Source: Pseudo-nitzschia pungens
Taxonomy: Eukaryota; Bacillariophyta; Bacillariophyceae; Bacillariales; Bacillariaceae
Length of the DNA stretch: 64,000 bases
NCBI GenBank assembly: GCA_037355855.1
Contig: CM074761.1
Coordinates: 3,181,346 to 3,245,345 of the forward strand
Direction of reading: 5' to 3'
The notes under the pieces were generated by a model. That model was not told the origin of the DNA. It worked only from the letters and a program-made list of their open reading frames with translations, and made no database searches. Made by a program: the position numbers and the translations under genes. Shown in pieces: positions 1-12,606 of the stretch (the first letter of the stretch is position 1; each line of letters starts with the position of its first letter).

Positions 1-121
1 AATCGTTCTATCTTCGACAGATCTCACCCGGAATCCAAACCATATTACGCAAATCCAAACCAATCACAAACCACGAACCGCACATCCCAAACCCGCACAC
101 ACCAAGTACAATCCAATTGCC

Positions 122-2346
122 ATGCTGTCTTCCACCGCTCAACGTCTCGGCAAGCGCGTTGCCACCGCTTCCTCTGCTTCCACCAGCATGCTCAAGCGCT
201 CCGTCTCCACCGCTCTGAAGGGCGACTACACTGTCGTGGACCACGAGTACGACGCCGTGGTGGTTGGCGCCGGGGGTTCCGGTTTGCGTGCCGCCATGGG
301 CCTGTCGGAAGCCGGATTCAAGACGGCCTGCGTGACCAAGCTCTTTCCGACTCGCTCGCACACCGTGGCAGCCCAGGGCGGGATCAACGCCGCCCTCGGC
401 AACATGTCCAAGGACGACTGGCGGTGGCACATGTACGACACGGTCAAGGGAAGCGACTGGCTCGGAGACCAGGATGCCATCCATTACATGTGCCGGGAGG
501 CCCCGCAGGCGGTCATCGAGCTAGAGTCCTTTGGCATGCCCTTTAGCAGAACCGAGGACGGAGAGATCTACCAGCGGGCCTTTGGGGGCCAGTCCCTCGA
601 GTACGGCAAGGGCGGACAGGCCCATCGCTGCTGCGCCGCCGCCGATCGGACCGGGCACGCCATGCTCCACACGTTGTACGGGCGCTCCCTGGCCTTTGAC
701 ACGACCTATTTCATCGAGTACTTTTGCCTTGATCTGCTCATGAGCGAGGACGGGACCGAGTGCGTCGGCGTCGTTGCGCTCAACATGGAGGACGGGAGCG
801 TGCACCGGATCCGCGCCAAGAACACGGTTCTGGCCGCCGGCGGGTACGGTCGGGCCTACTTTTCCTGCACCTCGGCCCACACCTGCACGGGGGACGGAAA
901 CGCCATGGCGCTCCGAAAGGGGATCCCGAACCAGGACAACGAGTTTGTCCAGTTTCACCCCACGGGGATTTACGGGGCAGGTTGTTTGATGACGGAGGGA
1001 TGCCGCGGGGAGGGTGGAATCCTTCGAAACAGCGAGGGAGAGCGCTTTATGGAGCGATACGCGCCCAGTGCCAAGGATCTGGCGTCCCGGGACGTGGTAT
1101 CCCGGGCCATGACCATGGAGATTCGGGAGGGACGGGGTGTCGGCCCCAAGAAGGATCACGTGAGTCGATCGTTCATTGTGCGCAATGCGGAACAATGGGA
1201 ATGGAAATCGAAATCGAAACAGAAACAGAAACAGAAATAGAAATGGATGCTACACGTACTAGTACTGTGGTGACGGAGCGTTCGCTTGATGCAGGCTTGG
1301 CTTGGAGATGGGGGATGATATGAAATGCACCTCCGAATTGCATCCTTGACTGGTTCTCACATTATTGTCAATGTTTTTGTTTCGTGTTTTTTTTTTTCTT
1401 GTTTGTGATTTGTTATTCACTCATTCGTTCTTTATTCGTTTATTCATTTCGATGATAGATCTACTTGCACCTCGACCACCTCCCCGCTGACTTGTTGGCG
1501 GAGCGACTGCCAGGAATCTCCGAAACGGCAGCGATTTTTGCCGGCGTCGACGTCACCAAGGAACCCATCCCCACGCTGCCCACTGTCCACTACAACATGG
1601 GAGGCATCCCCACCAATCACTACGGGCAGGTCCTCAAGACGACCCACGACTATTCCAACACCACCGACAAGGACGAGGCCTGGGTGCAGGACGAGCCGAT
1701 CCCCGGACTCTTTGCCGCCGGGGAGGTTGCCTCCGCCAGTGTCCACGGGGCCAACCGGCTCGGGGCCAATTCGTTGCTGGATATCGTCGTCTTTGGCCGG
1801 GCTTGCGCACTCAAGATTGCCGAGGATAACAAACCGGGAGACAAGATCGCCCCCATGAAGGAAGACGAGGGCATGGAATCGTTGCAAAATCTCGACACGC
1901 TCCGCTACCGCGAGGGAGCCATTCCCACGGCCACGATTCGCTCCGAGCTCCAGCAGGCCATGCAGGAACACGCGGCCGTATACCGTGACGCCGAATCTCT
2001 GAAGGAGGGAGTGGTCAAGGTCGACGCCGTGGTCAAGAAATTCAACGAGGACGTAATGGTCACCGACAAGTCGCTGGTCTGGAACACGGACCTGGTCGAG
2101 ACCCTGGAATTGCAGAATCTGGTAGCCTGCGCCTCAACCACCATCACCGGGGCGGAAAACCGCAAGGAATCCCGTGGGGCACACGCCCGGGAGGACTGCC
2201 CGGACCGGGACGACGAGAACTGGATGAAGCACACGCTGGCGTACTTTGACGGAGAAAAGACCCACATCGAGTACCGACCAGTCCATTCCTTCACGCTGGA
2301 CGAGGAGGAGTGCCAGATGGTTCCACCCTTTGCCCGCGTGTATTGA
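122..2346 (+). CDS. SDHA: Succinate dehydrogenase flavoprotein subunit, mitochondrial (SDHA)
   Basis: Two exons, 122-1159 and 1459-2346, give 641 residues, the usual SDHA length. The 299-bp intron 1160-1458 starts GTGAGT, ends GATAG and lies between codons, joining ...KKDH to IYLHLDHLP. The N-terminus is Ser/Arg-rich, as expected for a mitochondrial presequence. The dinucleotide-binding GAGGSG is at residues 49-54, and SHTVAAQGG supplies His80, the covalent FAD attachment residue in this family. HPTGIYGAG and the EGCRGEGG stretch form the substrate site, and [20 protein letters not shown] is the C-terminal FAD-contact signature. [12 protein letters not shown] and a PPFARVY end are typical. 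It oxidises succinate to fumarate in complex II and passes electrons to the iron-sulfur subunit. A shorter unspliced product would run into a Lys/Gln-rich tail after residue 346, which is intron readthrough. The frame is intact throughout. Confidence 0.97.
1160..1458 (+). other. Spliceosomal intron in SDHA
   Basis: GTGAGT donor and GATAG acceptor. The T-rich stretch at about 1370-1450 serves as a polypyrimidine tract. Removing it restores the invariant SDHA block around residue 346. Confidence 0.9.
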
Positions 2347-2371
2347 AGAGAAGGGTGGGCAAGTAGTTGTT

Positions 2372-2408
<37 letters not shown>
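2372..2408. repeat. (TG)n-(AG)n microsatellite in the SDHA 3' region
   Basis: About nine TG units run directly into about ten GA units, starting 26 bp after the SDHA stop. The rest of 2347-2768, between the convergent SDHA and LRR genes, shows no gene. Confidence 0.95.
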
Positions 2409-2768
2409 TAGGAACACAGACCGAAGCGAAACTAAATATATGAAACCCATGGCATTCTCGGCAAGGATTTGGAAACACTGCGATCCGTGAGCATCCCAAC
2501 CACGTGTGGGATGCTGTCCAACCTCACTGCCCCGGCCTTGGAATGTCGAGTGCGCGTCTCCACGGCTCGTCCATGCAATGACGTGTGCGAGCAAAGGGAC
2601 AGTGTTTGTAACTTGTAGCATGGCATCTATTCAAACCGAATTCTTCTATAAACGACAAAAATAATAACATACTTTGCAATTACACTAACAATAGTCATGA
2701 AGTCGAAAGGATAATCTCGGTGTCGATTCCATGATGGCAACGATGCCGTTGTTTTCGAACGAACCAAT

Positions 2769-5700
2769 TTAGACGTCCATGTTGCCTGCTTCCGGAATTC
2801 TATCTGTGCCGATGCCATCCTTCACATCCGCTGTGACTCCGTCGTTGCAAAAACATTCGAGGTCGTTGGCGAAAAAAATCCTGGCGCTGCTGCACGCTGC
2901 TTCCGAGCCATATTCGTTCCTTTCTGAGCGGACGACTTCCGCCAATAAGTCGCAGGTTGCACCTCCACTATTACTGGGATGGTTGGGTATATAGTTGGGA
3001 TTGGACATGCCTTGCTCGCATACGATGCATTCAGGTTGAGCCTCGCAGGAGCACTTAAAGTGGGGCTCAAAAAACGACTTGATATCGTCACATTTTTCTT
3101 TGTTGCCAAACTGCGATACTTCTGTTCGAACATATTGGGCCCACTCTTCGCAGGTCCAACTTTCGTAGTTTTCGGGATGAAGGGGTTTGTAGTTGGGATT
3201 GGACACACCGTACTCGCATACGATGCATTCGGTGGCCTCGGAAAGGGTCGACGAGCAGCACGTCCGGCCTTCTTCACAAGCACAGCTGTTAGGCTCAAAA
3301 TGATTTGCATAGAAGAAACAGTCATTATTGCAGTCACAATAGTGGTCTCCCGCGTTCACTCTGTACCCCAAGACCTGAGAGGGTTCGCTCTTGCAAATTA
3401 CAGATCCATCTACGGGGACTAGATTCGAAAGCCTGTTTCCATCCAACTTGAGTCTTGAATTGGAAAGCAATTCGAAGGGTACCGATCCTGTCAAATTGTT
3501 GAATTGGAGATCTACGGGAATACGAAACAGAAAAGTTCAAAACGACAAGAAGGTGAAATGTGGGATCCGATGAAAAAATCGAGAGACGCAAACGAAACAA
3601 GATTCCGAGACGAATTGAATCAGTACTCACTGACAGTAAGATTACCTCCGTCTAATCTGGCAAGACCCAATTCACTCGGAATGGTGCCCGAAATTGAGTT
3701 GAAGGCTGAAATAATTGGTTGTAAGAAATCGAACAGGTGAGTGAATATCACCGAAGAATTTGATTCAGAAGGGGAACACGACAAAGACAAGGACGTTCTT
3801 ACATAGTTGAAGAGCGAGCAATGCTTGAATTTCTGCGACCGAAGTAGGAATAATGCCGGTCAGATAATTGAATTCTGGTTCAATCAAAAGGAGCGCCAAA
3901 AAAGAGTGGTTAGGTCCAGAGAATCGATAAGAGAGTATCAATGCGAAAGCAAGCCAAAATCGCATACCTAGATTTAAAACACTCAAAGTTGAGAGCGCAC
4001 CAATCTCGTTTGGGATCGAACCAGTAATGCTGTTGACAGCTAGTAATGATTCAACAAAAGCGTGAAACTACAGGGTGAGAAAAAACACATCAAATGGATC
4101 TCGATTCAACATCTCGCTTAGTGCAAGCAAAGTCAGGGATGACTTACCTAAGTTCAAGTTCGATAAGGATGTTAATTGAAGCATTTCGCTCGGAATGGTT
4201 CCGTTCAGTCCAGGACTGAGTACTTCGCCTTCGTACGCATCAGCAAATCGTTTGCTATAGCCTGAATCAAAATGTTGAGTTCAAAGACCGAGATCGTTTA
4301 GCAGCAGGCGATTCAATGGGAGCATTTAAACTGACTTCACACACTCGGAACGCGAGAAACTTACTCAAATCAAGGGTTTCCAAGTTCGTCAACTGTCCTA
4401 TTTCCGTAGGAATAGTGCCTGTGAAAGAATTGTGAGCTAAAGAATTTGCATTGCATAATGTGAGGAGGAGATGTCACTTCAATGTGAATATTTCGAATTC
4501 CTGTTCAGGTAATGAGACCGATTCATGTCTCGAAACTGCCAATGCTTGCTTACCCATCTGTATACGTTTCATCTTGTCCAGTTGTCCAATTTCGGATGGA
4601 ATCTGGCCGGTAAGGAGCTGCGAACCTGCGGGAATGATAATTTGGTGAGATTTGCACAAATTGCAAATTTGGAAGCCCTTGTTCACAAGCATTTGGTGAA
4701 CTTACCCATTTCTATGACTCTGAGATATCGTAGCAGACCAATCTCCGTTGCGACCGTTCCCGATACATTGGTTGAATCGTCAAAAACAATATCGGTAATT
4801 TTGCCATCAACGCATCCCACATGATCCCAGACACAATGTCTTTGTCCTGTAATCCATAAGCTAGCTGTATCGTCATCTTCGCTATCCGTGGAATGATCAA
4901 AAGGAATATTTACAGGAGCTGCAAAGTTGATCGCAGCCAGTGCGTATCTCTCGATGAAATTTTCAGCTTCGCAACTTGTAAATCCCGAGGTATCCCTTGT
5001 CAGCCATCTGATAGCTTGGTTCGCAGCATCATTGCCTGTGTATATCTTCGAAATGTTGATGTGGTCTTTCAGCTTATCGAAATAGCACTCTTCGATCCGA
5101 TGAAAAGTTACTTTTTCATTTACATAGCTATCGCCTTCGTATATCACAACGGGACTTTCTTTGATACTATTTCTATCCCCATGGAAGATGGTGTATTGGA
5201 CATGCCAAACTTCGCTATAACCGATGGATCTAGATTTCACCGTAATCGTACAAGTTGCTCCGTTGGATGCCTTGAAAACCTCCGTTTGATTGACCATCAC
5301 TGGCTGTAATGATAACATCAAAACATTGCGTCCATTGCAGTCCACTGACATGAGAGGTGGCAGAGGCTCTCGATCCTCTTTGGTCTGACCGAAAGTAACG
5401 GTGGATCTGGTATCCATTTTCTCGTTGGGTGTAAGATAAAGAGCGTTGAAAAGGATTGTGATCGGTTTCATAGTTGTGTCTCGACAATATGGATACCCAT
5501 CTCCTGTTAGAATTGAAGTGTTAAATGCTCTATTTAGAGTTCCCGACCCGCAGTGTAGATAATTGCATGTTTCTGCACAGCAATCGCCCTGATCGAAGTT
5601 GTATTCGGGAACATTAAAGAAATGATCGCATCTCCCATCGCCAAGAAATTGACCACACTGTTCGGAAGTTAGGTTAGCCTCATTGTCGTCGAAAAAGTAC

Positions 5701-7463
5701 AGCTCCAAAGGCGTTCCACTGAAGGACAAACACCAAAACAAAACAAAACAAACAACACCAACAGCGACAGCGACAACAACAACAAATGAGAAATATCAGG
5801 CAGTGCACACGCCTTCGAGTTCTTTTGTTACACTCCATCTGTCTCAGCACCATAAATGTGAAAGCTGGCAAGAACAACTCTGATCATCAAATGTTCCCAC
5901 GGCATCACGGAACGATCCTTCACTGTGATCTAGACTCCGCTCTGCTAGACCGCACCTTCCAAGGACGTTTCTCCGCTGATCAAAAACGTCGGTATCGCTC
6001 CACATTACGTCTGACATACCTTCGGGAATACCACGACGATTCAAATGACGATGAAATGTCTGCAGCGTTTGGAAATGAAGGTTAGACCATAATGAATTAA
6101 GATATTTGAGGTTACTGCGACTTGTGCTCTTCTGTTCTCCCACAATACCAAGAGAGGTAGATTTCCGACTCACCAAAAGAATATGTTATATCGGAATAGG
6201 CCACTTGCTGAACCCTTTTAATATCACAAGCGTCTGTAATTGTGCCTTCGTACAAGAACCACTTTCTCTTTTTTCTGCAGTATGCGAATCTTGCTGCTGC
6301 TGGATTTGCGTGAAAGCTGCTGTACGTTATGCGTTTCGTCTCAAACCGACTCTCAGTCGTATTTCTAACCATATCATAGCAGCCACTATAGCTTTCCATA
6401 TTTGTACCATCCTCAAATTGCACTCTTAACCGCTCGGTCCACCAATGATCCAGTGAATCCTGTCGAATAGCAACAACTGTAAGCATGGCAAGCAACAACG
6501 CAGCAATGGGGATAAGAACGGACCAAAACCGTCTATAATTTGTCTTGCGGCGTAGGCATTCAGGAACCGGCAATTCTTCGATCCGTTTGGTCTCGGCCTC
6601 CAATCCTGGACCATACTTCCCCCATTGTGCCAATTCGAAAGCAACGTCATCAAAGGCGGAAACGAAATTTACAGCTGTAAAGTTCAGAACGAATGTCAAC
6701 GACATCTCCGGTATTGATCACCATGAGGAAGACGACGGCGGTTGCCAGAAAACCTTGTGCAAAGCGCAATATAGAGGACATCATCAGCAACCAAAGTCTA
6801 TCCCCTGGTTTCGCTTTTGAGACTGTAGGCCACATTTCCACAGCCGTGATAACATCCTTCAGACTTTCGTCCGCAAAAATACAGTAAGACAGCACAGCCA
6901 TAAACTGGGTTGCCCTTGAGAGCCCCTCAACATTTGAAGGAACGAAATTACCAGTCCAGGTGGTAGTTGGATTGTCTGTATCCTCGTTGGTGCTCAATCT
7001 GGGGCTGACCACACGCAAGACGAGGAGGAGGAAGAACAGCATCTTTGGTGTTTAAAAAACAAAACAAGATCGTAGAATCCGATCGATAACGCTTGTGAGT
7101 CTCTAGGTCGTTGGCACTTCTCTAAAATAGACATGCTGCTTCGAACTTAATACTTCGTTCTGATGCCTTGAAGCGATCAACTCTTCATTCAGCAGAAGGA
7201 ACGATCAATGGGCGCACCTGGAATACCCAGACTAAGAGTCCAAAGTAGAAGTATAAAGGTGATTCAAAAGGACCGTAAAGTGCCATTAAAGAATAGCAAT
7301 CGGCTGGAAAAGTTTTGATTGCGTCTTCCGAAGAGATAGAATCCGAATCTTTTTCGATAATCTCTGTATCCCTCTCGATATCAATGCGATTGGATGTTTT
7401 CTTGGTCTTCTCGGGAGAAGATTCATCCAACGGACCCTCGTAGTGAGGGTCGTCGTCCATCAT
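2769..7463 (-). CDS. Multi-pass membrane protein with LNR-like and leucine-rich repeats
   Basis: I assembled eleven exons: 7463-7218, 7042-6174, 6059-6020, 5718-4706, 4625-4554, 4418-4365, 4261-4148, 4039-3968, 3874-3803, 3705-3631 and 3511-2769. All use GT/AG sites with matching phases. The product is about 1,120 residues. It has an acidic N-terminus, hydrophobic segments across the first splice (FYFGLLVWVF then MLFFLLLVL), at FLATAVVFLMVI and at FWSVLIPIAALLLAML, and then an ectodomain. The ectodomain holds an LNR/Notch-like CGQFLGDGRCD...YNFDQGDC module, six to seven plant-type LRRs (LTGxIPSEIGxLxxL) and two tandem Cys-rich modules, each opening PECIVCE or TECIVCE and containing SNPNY. Exon 2 holds an apparent one-base insertion near 6695-6705, where VVDI must rejoin LNFTAVNFV one frame over. 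The 40-bp exon 3 is inferred from splice phase. Membrane LRR proteins of this kind are common in diatoms; ligand and function are unknown. The ATG at 7463 is the first in frame. Confidence 0.8.
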
Positions 7464-9860
7464 TCTTGAATGTTTGGCACACTTATCAAATGAGTCAATC
7501 GAATATGCCACAGTTCGATGCGGTTTAAAAGTGTATCAAGCCCTATTTTCGTTTCTGCAAACCGGATGTTCTTCGGAATCAGAAGAAATGCACTTCCATG
7601 ATGTGACAATTTTTTTTTCGAGGACGCTCTCGTTTCCTGCACGGCAATGAGCACAGGTGTTGGTAACCTTACTCGTATCCTTCTGAGAGAGAGAGAAGCA
7701 GGAGGGAAAAAATAATAATAGAAGTAAGGTCTTAAGCCTCAATCTACTTTCAAGAATTACACGGCCGAAAATTGGAAAGATCGTCTCTTACGTGTATTAC
7801 CGTAACCTTACCAGTAAGGTCCTTACTGGCACCAATAAGGTAACTTACTCGGACGGGTAATTCGAAGCAAAAGTTATGAAGTCCAGGTAAGGCTTATTTA
7901 AGGTAAGGTTATTAATTTAGTAAGAGTATGAGTATGAACGCAAGGGTATCTCGTAGTTTTCTGTTTTCGGCTATCAAAATACCGTAATGAAGTTTGTCGC
8001 CAAAAAGATTAAGGGTGCCTTTTCGTATTTTTTGATGCCCATACACCTAAACGTAACTTATCGCATCGTAGATCGAAGCTGTCAGGTGTCCTACGGTAGA
8101 GTAGGAAAGCAGACAAAACGACAAAAATAGTGTGACAACACAACGAAAGCCTATGTATCTTTCTGATAAGAAATTCGTAGTGGTACGTGTACCAAAAAAT
8201 AATGCGATGAATCGATTGTACTAGGGAATTTCGGTGCGGCATACAATGGACAGAAAGCACAAAACGCCATCGAATTACATCAAAAGGTATCGATGTAGAA
8301 TCATTCCAAATCCCGCTATGCATTCGGAACTGACTCACCGTTCCTCCCGACCCATAATTTCGAATCGAATCGTACTCGTACTTCTTCGAATTTCCGAACC
8401 AGATAGATCGAAACATTCCAAATACCGCTACTGTATGCAGTCCGAACTGACTCAGCGTTCCTCCCGACCCGTAAAGTTCGAATCGAATCGTACTCCTTAG
8501 ATAACCAGATACAAATTGTATCCGGATGGTGTGTTCGGTCTTGCTGTCTGAGAACGGATTCCCGATCGGGTTGGGGTCGGATTCGTTTCACTAGTGTTCA
8601 GCTCTTCGATCCGCTGCCGATTCAACCTCGTCATACGAACCGAAGTATACGAACGAGATTGATGGTAATCATATTGGAATAGTAATCGAAACGACTCCGG
8701 GACCGTGCTAAGGAAGTGGTATCAGGAGGGAAGCGACATCAGGTGAAATAGCTTTGATTCAAGAGTTCTCTCTGTCAAGCAAGCTGGATGGTGATAGATT
8801 AAACTCCTGTCATGGAATCCTTGTGAGCTTTCACTCTCGCAGTCAGTCGCCGATGGGCGTATCCGACACAACACCAGAAGCTGTCGCATGTCGAACTAAT
8901 TCTGTTAGTTTTATTATCGGTCAACAGTAGTTTGTCGATGAAATGGTTCGATTGAATGGACACCGGAGCCTGGACCCGTGACGACAAAACGATCCGGTGG
9001 TATTCGATCTGGTGTCTGCAAAAGGAATGCGCTTCGACGAAACCATTTATCAATCAATCAATAGACTGTGATTTGCCAATATAAAGAGAGATTCTGCACA
9101 GATTTGTTGCATCAACACACAATCTGAACCCATGAGTACTCTCGATCAACAATAGCACCCTGTGCAGAACGAGAGTACTGGCGATTGCAGAAGCACACAT
9201 AACTTAAAACAGAACAGATAGCACAACGACGTTTCGTCTTCTCTTCGTTGCGGTTATGGCTTGGAACAGTATGTAATAACTCATTTCGTCTGCTCTCAGA
9301 TGTCTCCAACGAATCAGAACACAGGACTGCTTGGTTGAAGCATCCGCGCAATCTCATACGATGTACATTTCGAACGGTATCCTCCATATACGGTCAAGTT
9401 GTCAGACATGCTTCTCCTTCACCTCGATAAAGATTCTTCAATAGAGAGGTTATCATTCATCCAAGTCTGGCTGTAAGTTGGTATTAGTATGTCAAACCGG
9501 ATTCGTGAAGGACAACCGGTGCGCGTCATTGCTACGACAGACAACAAGAATGTTACGTATAGTCGATACAAAAAGAATAGCAGTAGTACAACAACAATTG
9601 CTATACGTAGTTACAGTCCGGTGTTCGCGTCACGTTGTTGTTGAAAAAACGGACGGATCACAGCGCCAAACTCTAGATGATATAATTCCCATTGGCATCG
9701 GATGTAGAAAAAGTGCTGAGTGAGAGGATGGATGCTATAAAGCACCAAGTCGTCACGAGAGTAGTTTCAAATCACACAGAAGAAAAGGTGCATCAAGGCC
9801 CTCTTCGACCGTTTCATTCCATTCGACCGACACAGCAGCGTCAACAACAAGCTTGACCGC
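7464..9860. other. Intergenic region without a recognisable gene
   Basis: Only short unsupported frames are present. It holds several TAACCTTA/TAAGGTTA cores (about 7664, 7803, 7904) and a local direct repeat (8303-8377 and 8415-8495). The far end includes the 3' region of the PsbW-like gene. Confidence 0.7.
8303..8495. repeat. Imperfect direct repeat, about 75-80 bp, two copies
   Basis: Copy 1 (8303-8377) and copy 2 (8415-8495) both start ATTCCAAAT, share CCGTTCCTCCCGACCC or GCGTTCCTCCCGACCC, and end CGAATCGAATCGTACTC. They differ by a few substitutions and a small insertion, and 37 bp separate them. This looks like a local segmental duplication in intergenic DNA. Confidence 0.85.
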
Positions 9861-10620
9861 TTAGTTTCCGGTGTAGTCGATTTCTCCGAAGAAGTCCTCG
9901 TCCTCATCGGCATCTCCGTATTGTTGGAGCCACAAGGTAAGGATGGCCCAGTGAACGACGAAAAGGACAGCAAGAAGACGAGTGTCGTCAACTCCGAACC
10001 ATTCGCTGGTTCCCTCGGTCGCAACAGTGGCGAGAGAAGAGAAGACAGTAGGGACGGCAGCTCCCATAGCGGCGATGACACCCTTCTTCAATTCAGGAGA
10101 TTGGGCGGCCATGGAGAGGGAGGTAGTGGCAGCACGCGCTGTGGTGAAAGAAAAAAGAAAGTAGAAGGCGTGAGAAAATGTCGCTGCTCATGATCTTTCA
10201 TTCGTTCACTCACTGGACTGCACAAAAGTAGGTACAACATAGAGAGGCTTCATCGACCCCAAGAATTCAACATGCTTCTTCGACCTATCGAAGTCAACAC
10301 ATTGATTACTCGATGCATTGTGCCGACAAAGTTGTAGTACCTATCCGAAACAGATAACTCCCAACTTCAGTTAGCGGAAGCTATTAAACTACAAAGGACT
10401 TTTCATGTCGATTTCATTCCGATTCGTCGAGGATTCCCAAGAAACCCCGGGCCGAAAAGAAGTTGCCATCAGGTTTATTCGACCAAACACGGTCGGCCGT
10501 TGGCGGCATGATAACAAATCCTACTTTCGTCGTAAGTTACGCACCGACAGTTTGTTGCACAGGAGCGAAAGCCGAAGCGGTAGCAAGGAGGGTGACGAAA
10601 AGGGCGATAACAGACTTCAT
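9861..10620 (-). CDS. PsbW-like photosystem II subunit precursor (plastid)
   Basis: Exon 1 is 10620-10545 and exon 2 is 10138-9861. The 406-bp intron has a GTGCGT donor and a CACCACAG acceptor in phase 1. The product has 117 residues. The N-terminus is a signal peptide ending in ASAFAP, the diatom bipartite plastid-targeting cleavage motif, followed by a short Ser/Thr/Arg-rich transit stretch (ARAATTSLSM). The mature part resembles PsbW: TEGTSEWFGVDD, one membrane helix (LLAVLFVVHWAILTLWL) and a very acidic tail (DADEDEDFFGEIDY). A further mildly hydrophobic stretch (VIAAMGAAVPTVFSSL) may be a thylakoid-transfer signal. In plants and green algae PsbW is a small nucleus-encoded PSII core protein that stabilises PSII-antenna supercomplexes. 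The assignment rests on topology and short motif similarity; another small thylakoid protein is possible. Confidence 0.7.
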
Positions 10621-11618
10621 GGTGGAATATATATTTGAATTGTATGGTTGTTGAAAAGTATGGACTTATGTGTAGAGGATCGTTTTCGATGGAGAACGAA
10701 GTCCAGCGCAAGAACGAGAGAAAGAAGGAAATTCCGTGCGATGACGACGTGACGGTTCGGGAGGATCGTAGGGGAGTAACGGGAAAGGACGCAGCTGGGT
10801 GTTCCGCAGCATCGGTATGCCAACGGGCTCGTTACCTCGTACGGAAAAGTACGAGTAACCGACCCATCTTGTAGCTCAGTTCACAACCTCACCTGCAACA
10901 CGAGACACCACGCTTTTCTTGCGATCTTCGATCTGGCTCCCGGTTCAACTTTGGTTCGACGACGGCAAGACTCAGTCGCGCGATATGTGCGGTTCTGACG
11001 TATGTACGGTGTTGTAACCGGTTTCCTTTCCGGCACTTTTCGAACTGCAACTACGAGTAACCTTACAGTAAGATTACCGGTAAGGTTCTTCTTAACCCTG
11101 CGATGATGATTGATTCATTCGATCCGTTGCACTTCAAAAAATGCAATCCGGAATCTGGAATTCGAATTATGCAAATAATTTTATGGATTGTTGAAAGTAT
11201 TTTTGAGAGGAACACAATCAACTCACCAGAAGTAAGGTTACCTCAGGGCAAGGTTAACCGTACCTGGTGGTATCGTCGGACAAGCATTCTTATTGTGAAG
11301 TGACGAGCGATTGTATCATAACACGACCAACAACTAACGGTAAGGTTAGTAGTAGTAGTACAACTCAAAGTAATAACTAGTAGTACTAGAACTAGTATTT
11401 AAGGTGCTGGTGGTAGTAGTACTAGTACTAGTAGTAGCTTGCCAGCATCAGGACACGATAGGTTTTGTTTGCGTATCACATTTCCACCATCAGAAAGCAT
11501 AGTACCAAGAACAAGAGAAGGAGAAGCAAACAAACAACGAATAGTGCTGTCGGTGAATTATCTGCTGTCAAATTGTAGTACGTGTAGGAGATAATAGTGA
11601 GTGCGAAAAAGTAGCATG

Positions 11619-11655
11619 CTACTACTGGTAGTAGTAGTAGTAGTAGTAGTACTAC
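11619..11655. repeat. (TAG/AGT)n trinucleotide repeat
   Basis: A nearly pure run of TAG units is flanked on both sides by the complementary ACT/CTA units, so the ends can pair into a hairpin. Similar broken AGT/ACT tracts occur from 11341 to 11440 and near 11855. Confidence 0.85.
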
Positions 11656-11727
11656 GACAATGATACTACTAGTAGAGGGAGCTAAAAAAGTAAGATCCTA
11701 CTAGCCAAAGGACGAGCAAGAACGTTG

Positions 11728-11762
11728 TGCTGCTGCTGCTGCTGCTGATGATGATGATGATG
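11728..11762. repeat. (TGC)n followed by (TGA)n microsatellite
   Basis: About seven TGC units change directly to about five TGA units. It is intergenic and no reading frame is attached to it. Confidence 0.9.
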
Positions 11763-12606
11763 AGATAATGACTGTTGTAGTAGTACTACTATTGCTAGTA
11801 ATTCCAAAAGGGCATTTCTTCTCACTTTCTCAGTTGTTCTAAGCAAAACTTACAACTAGTAGTAGTACTAGTACTACACGTAGCTAGTAGTATTATTATT
11901 ATTTTTGTTGCTTCAAACTTTTTTATAAACTTTGCTTTCAGAGGAGGAGATAAATTGAGTTGGGTCGAAATGAGGAAATATTTGTGTTTCAAGTTTTGAC
12001 GTATTTATTTGTGACATTACTAGAAAACGCTACAAATCCATGTGCGAACACGAACAGGCATGGATAGGACCAGTAAAACTCATATTCGACATTAGGAAAA
12101 ATGGTGTCAGCGGGATGGAGACATGGTGAATCAGAAGGAACCGTTGTTTGCAATGTTCACTTCTTGTTTCTTTTCGAGAGCGGAGCAGGGGTTGGCCCTC
12201 TGCTGTAATCGAGTGGGACTAAGTTCTTCCCCGTGCGAATGGGATAGTTGGAGTATTCTCGATGATGTGTCCAATACTATTCATCGTCACTGATACATTA
12301 AAGTTTGAGGAGCCTGTCGGATTTTATAAGGACACACATGAAGGATTTGAAGGAATAGTACTAAGACTTTTTGCTACAGAGAGCTACCATGATTCTAATC
12401 ACACGGCAAAAGCAACAGACAAATTCGAAGCGAAAGGGATGAGCAATTGAATCGATTTGATGTTGGAACCTAGTAACTTTATTATTCTATTTCATACATC
12501 AAAACAAGGACAACTACGTTTTCATTGATTCCCAAGCGAGGAAGTGAGTGTGTGTACGTGTGAGGGCGAACGAGTAAACCAACCAACATCGAGGGAATAA
12601 GGTGTC

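Larger units (their letters stand above)
10621..12606. other. Intergenic region with trinucleotide repeats
   Basis: No gene is supported. It contains TAACCTTA/TAAGGTTA cores at about 11058, 11233 and 11341, AGT/ACT-rich tracts across 11341-11440, 11619-11655 and 11855-11900, and a CTG-to-ATG run at 11728-11762. Confidence 0.7.
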
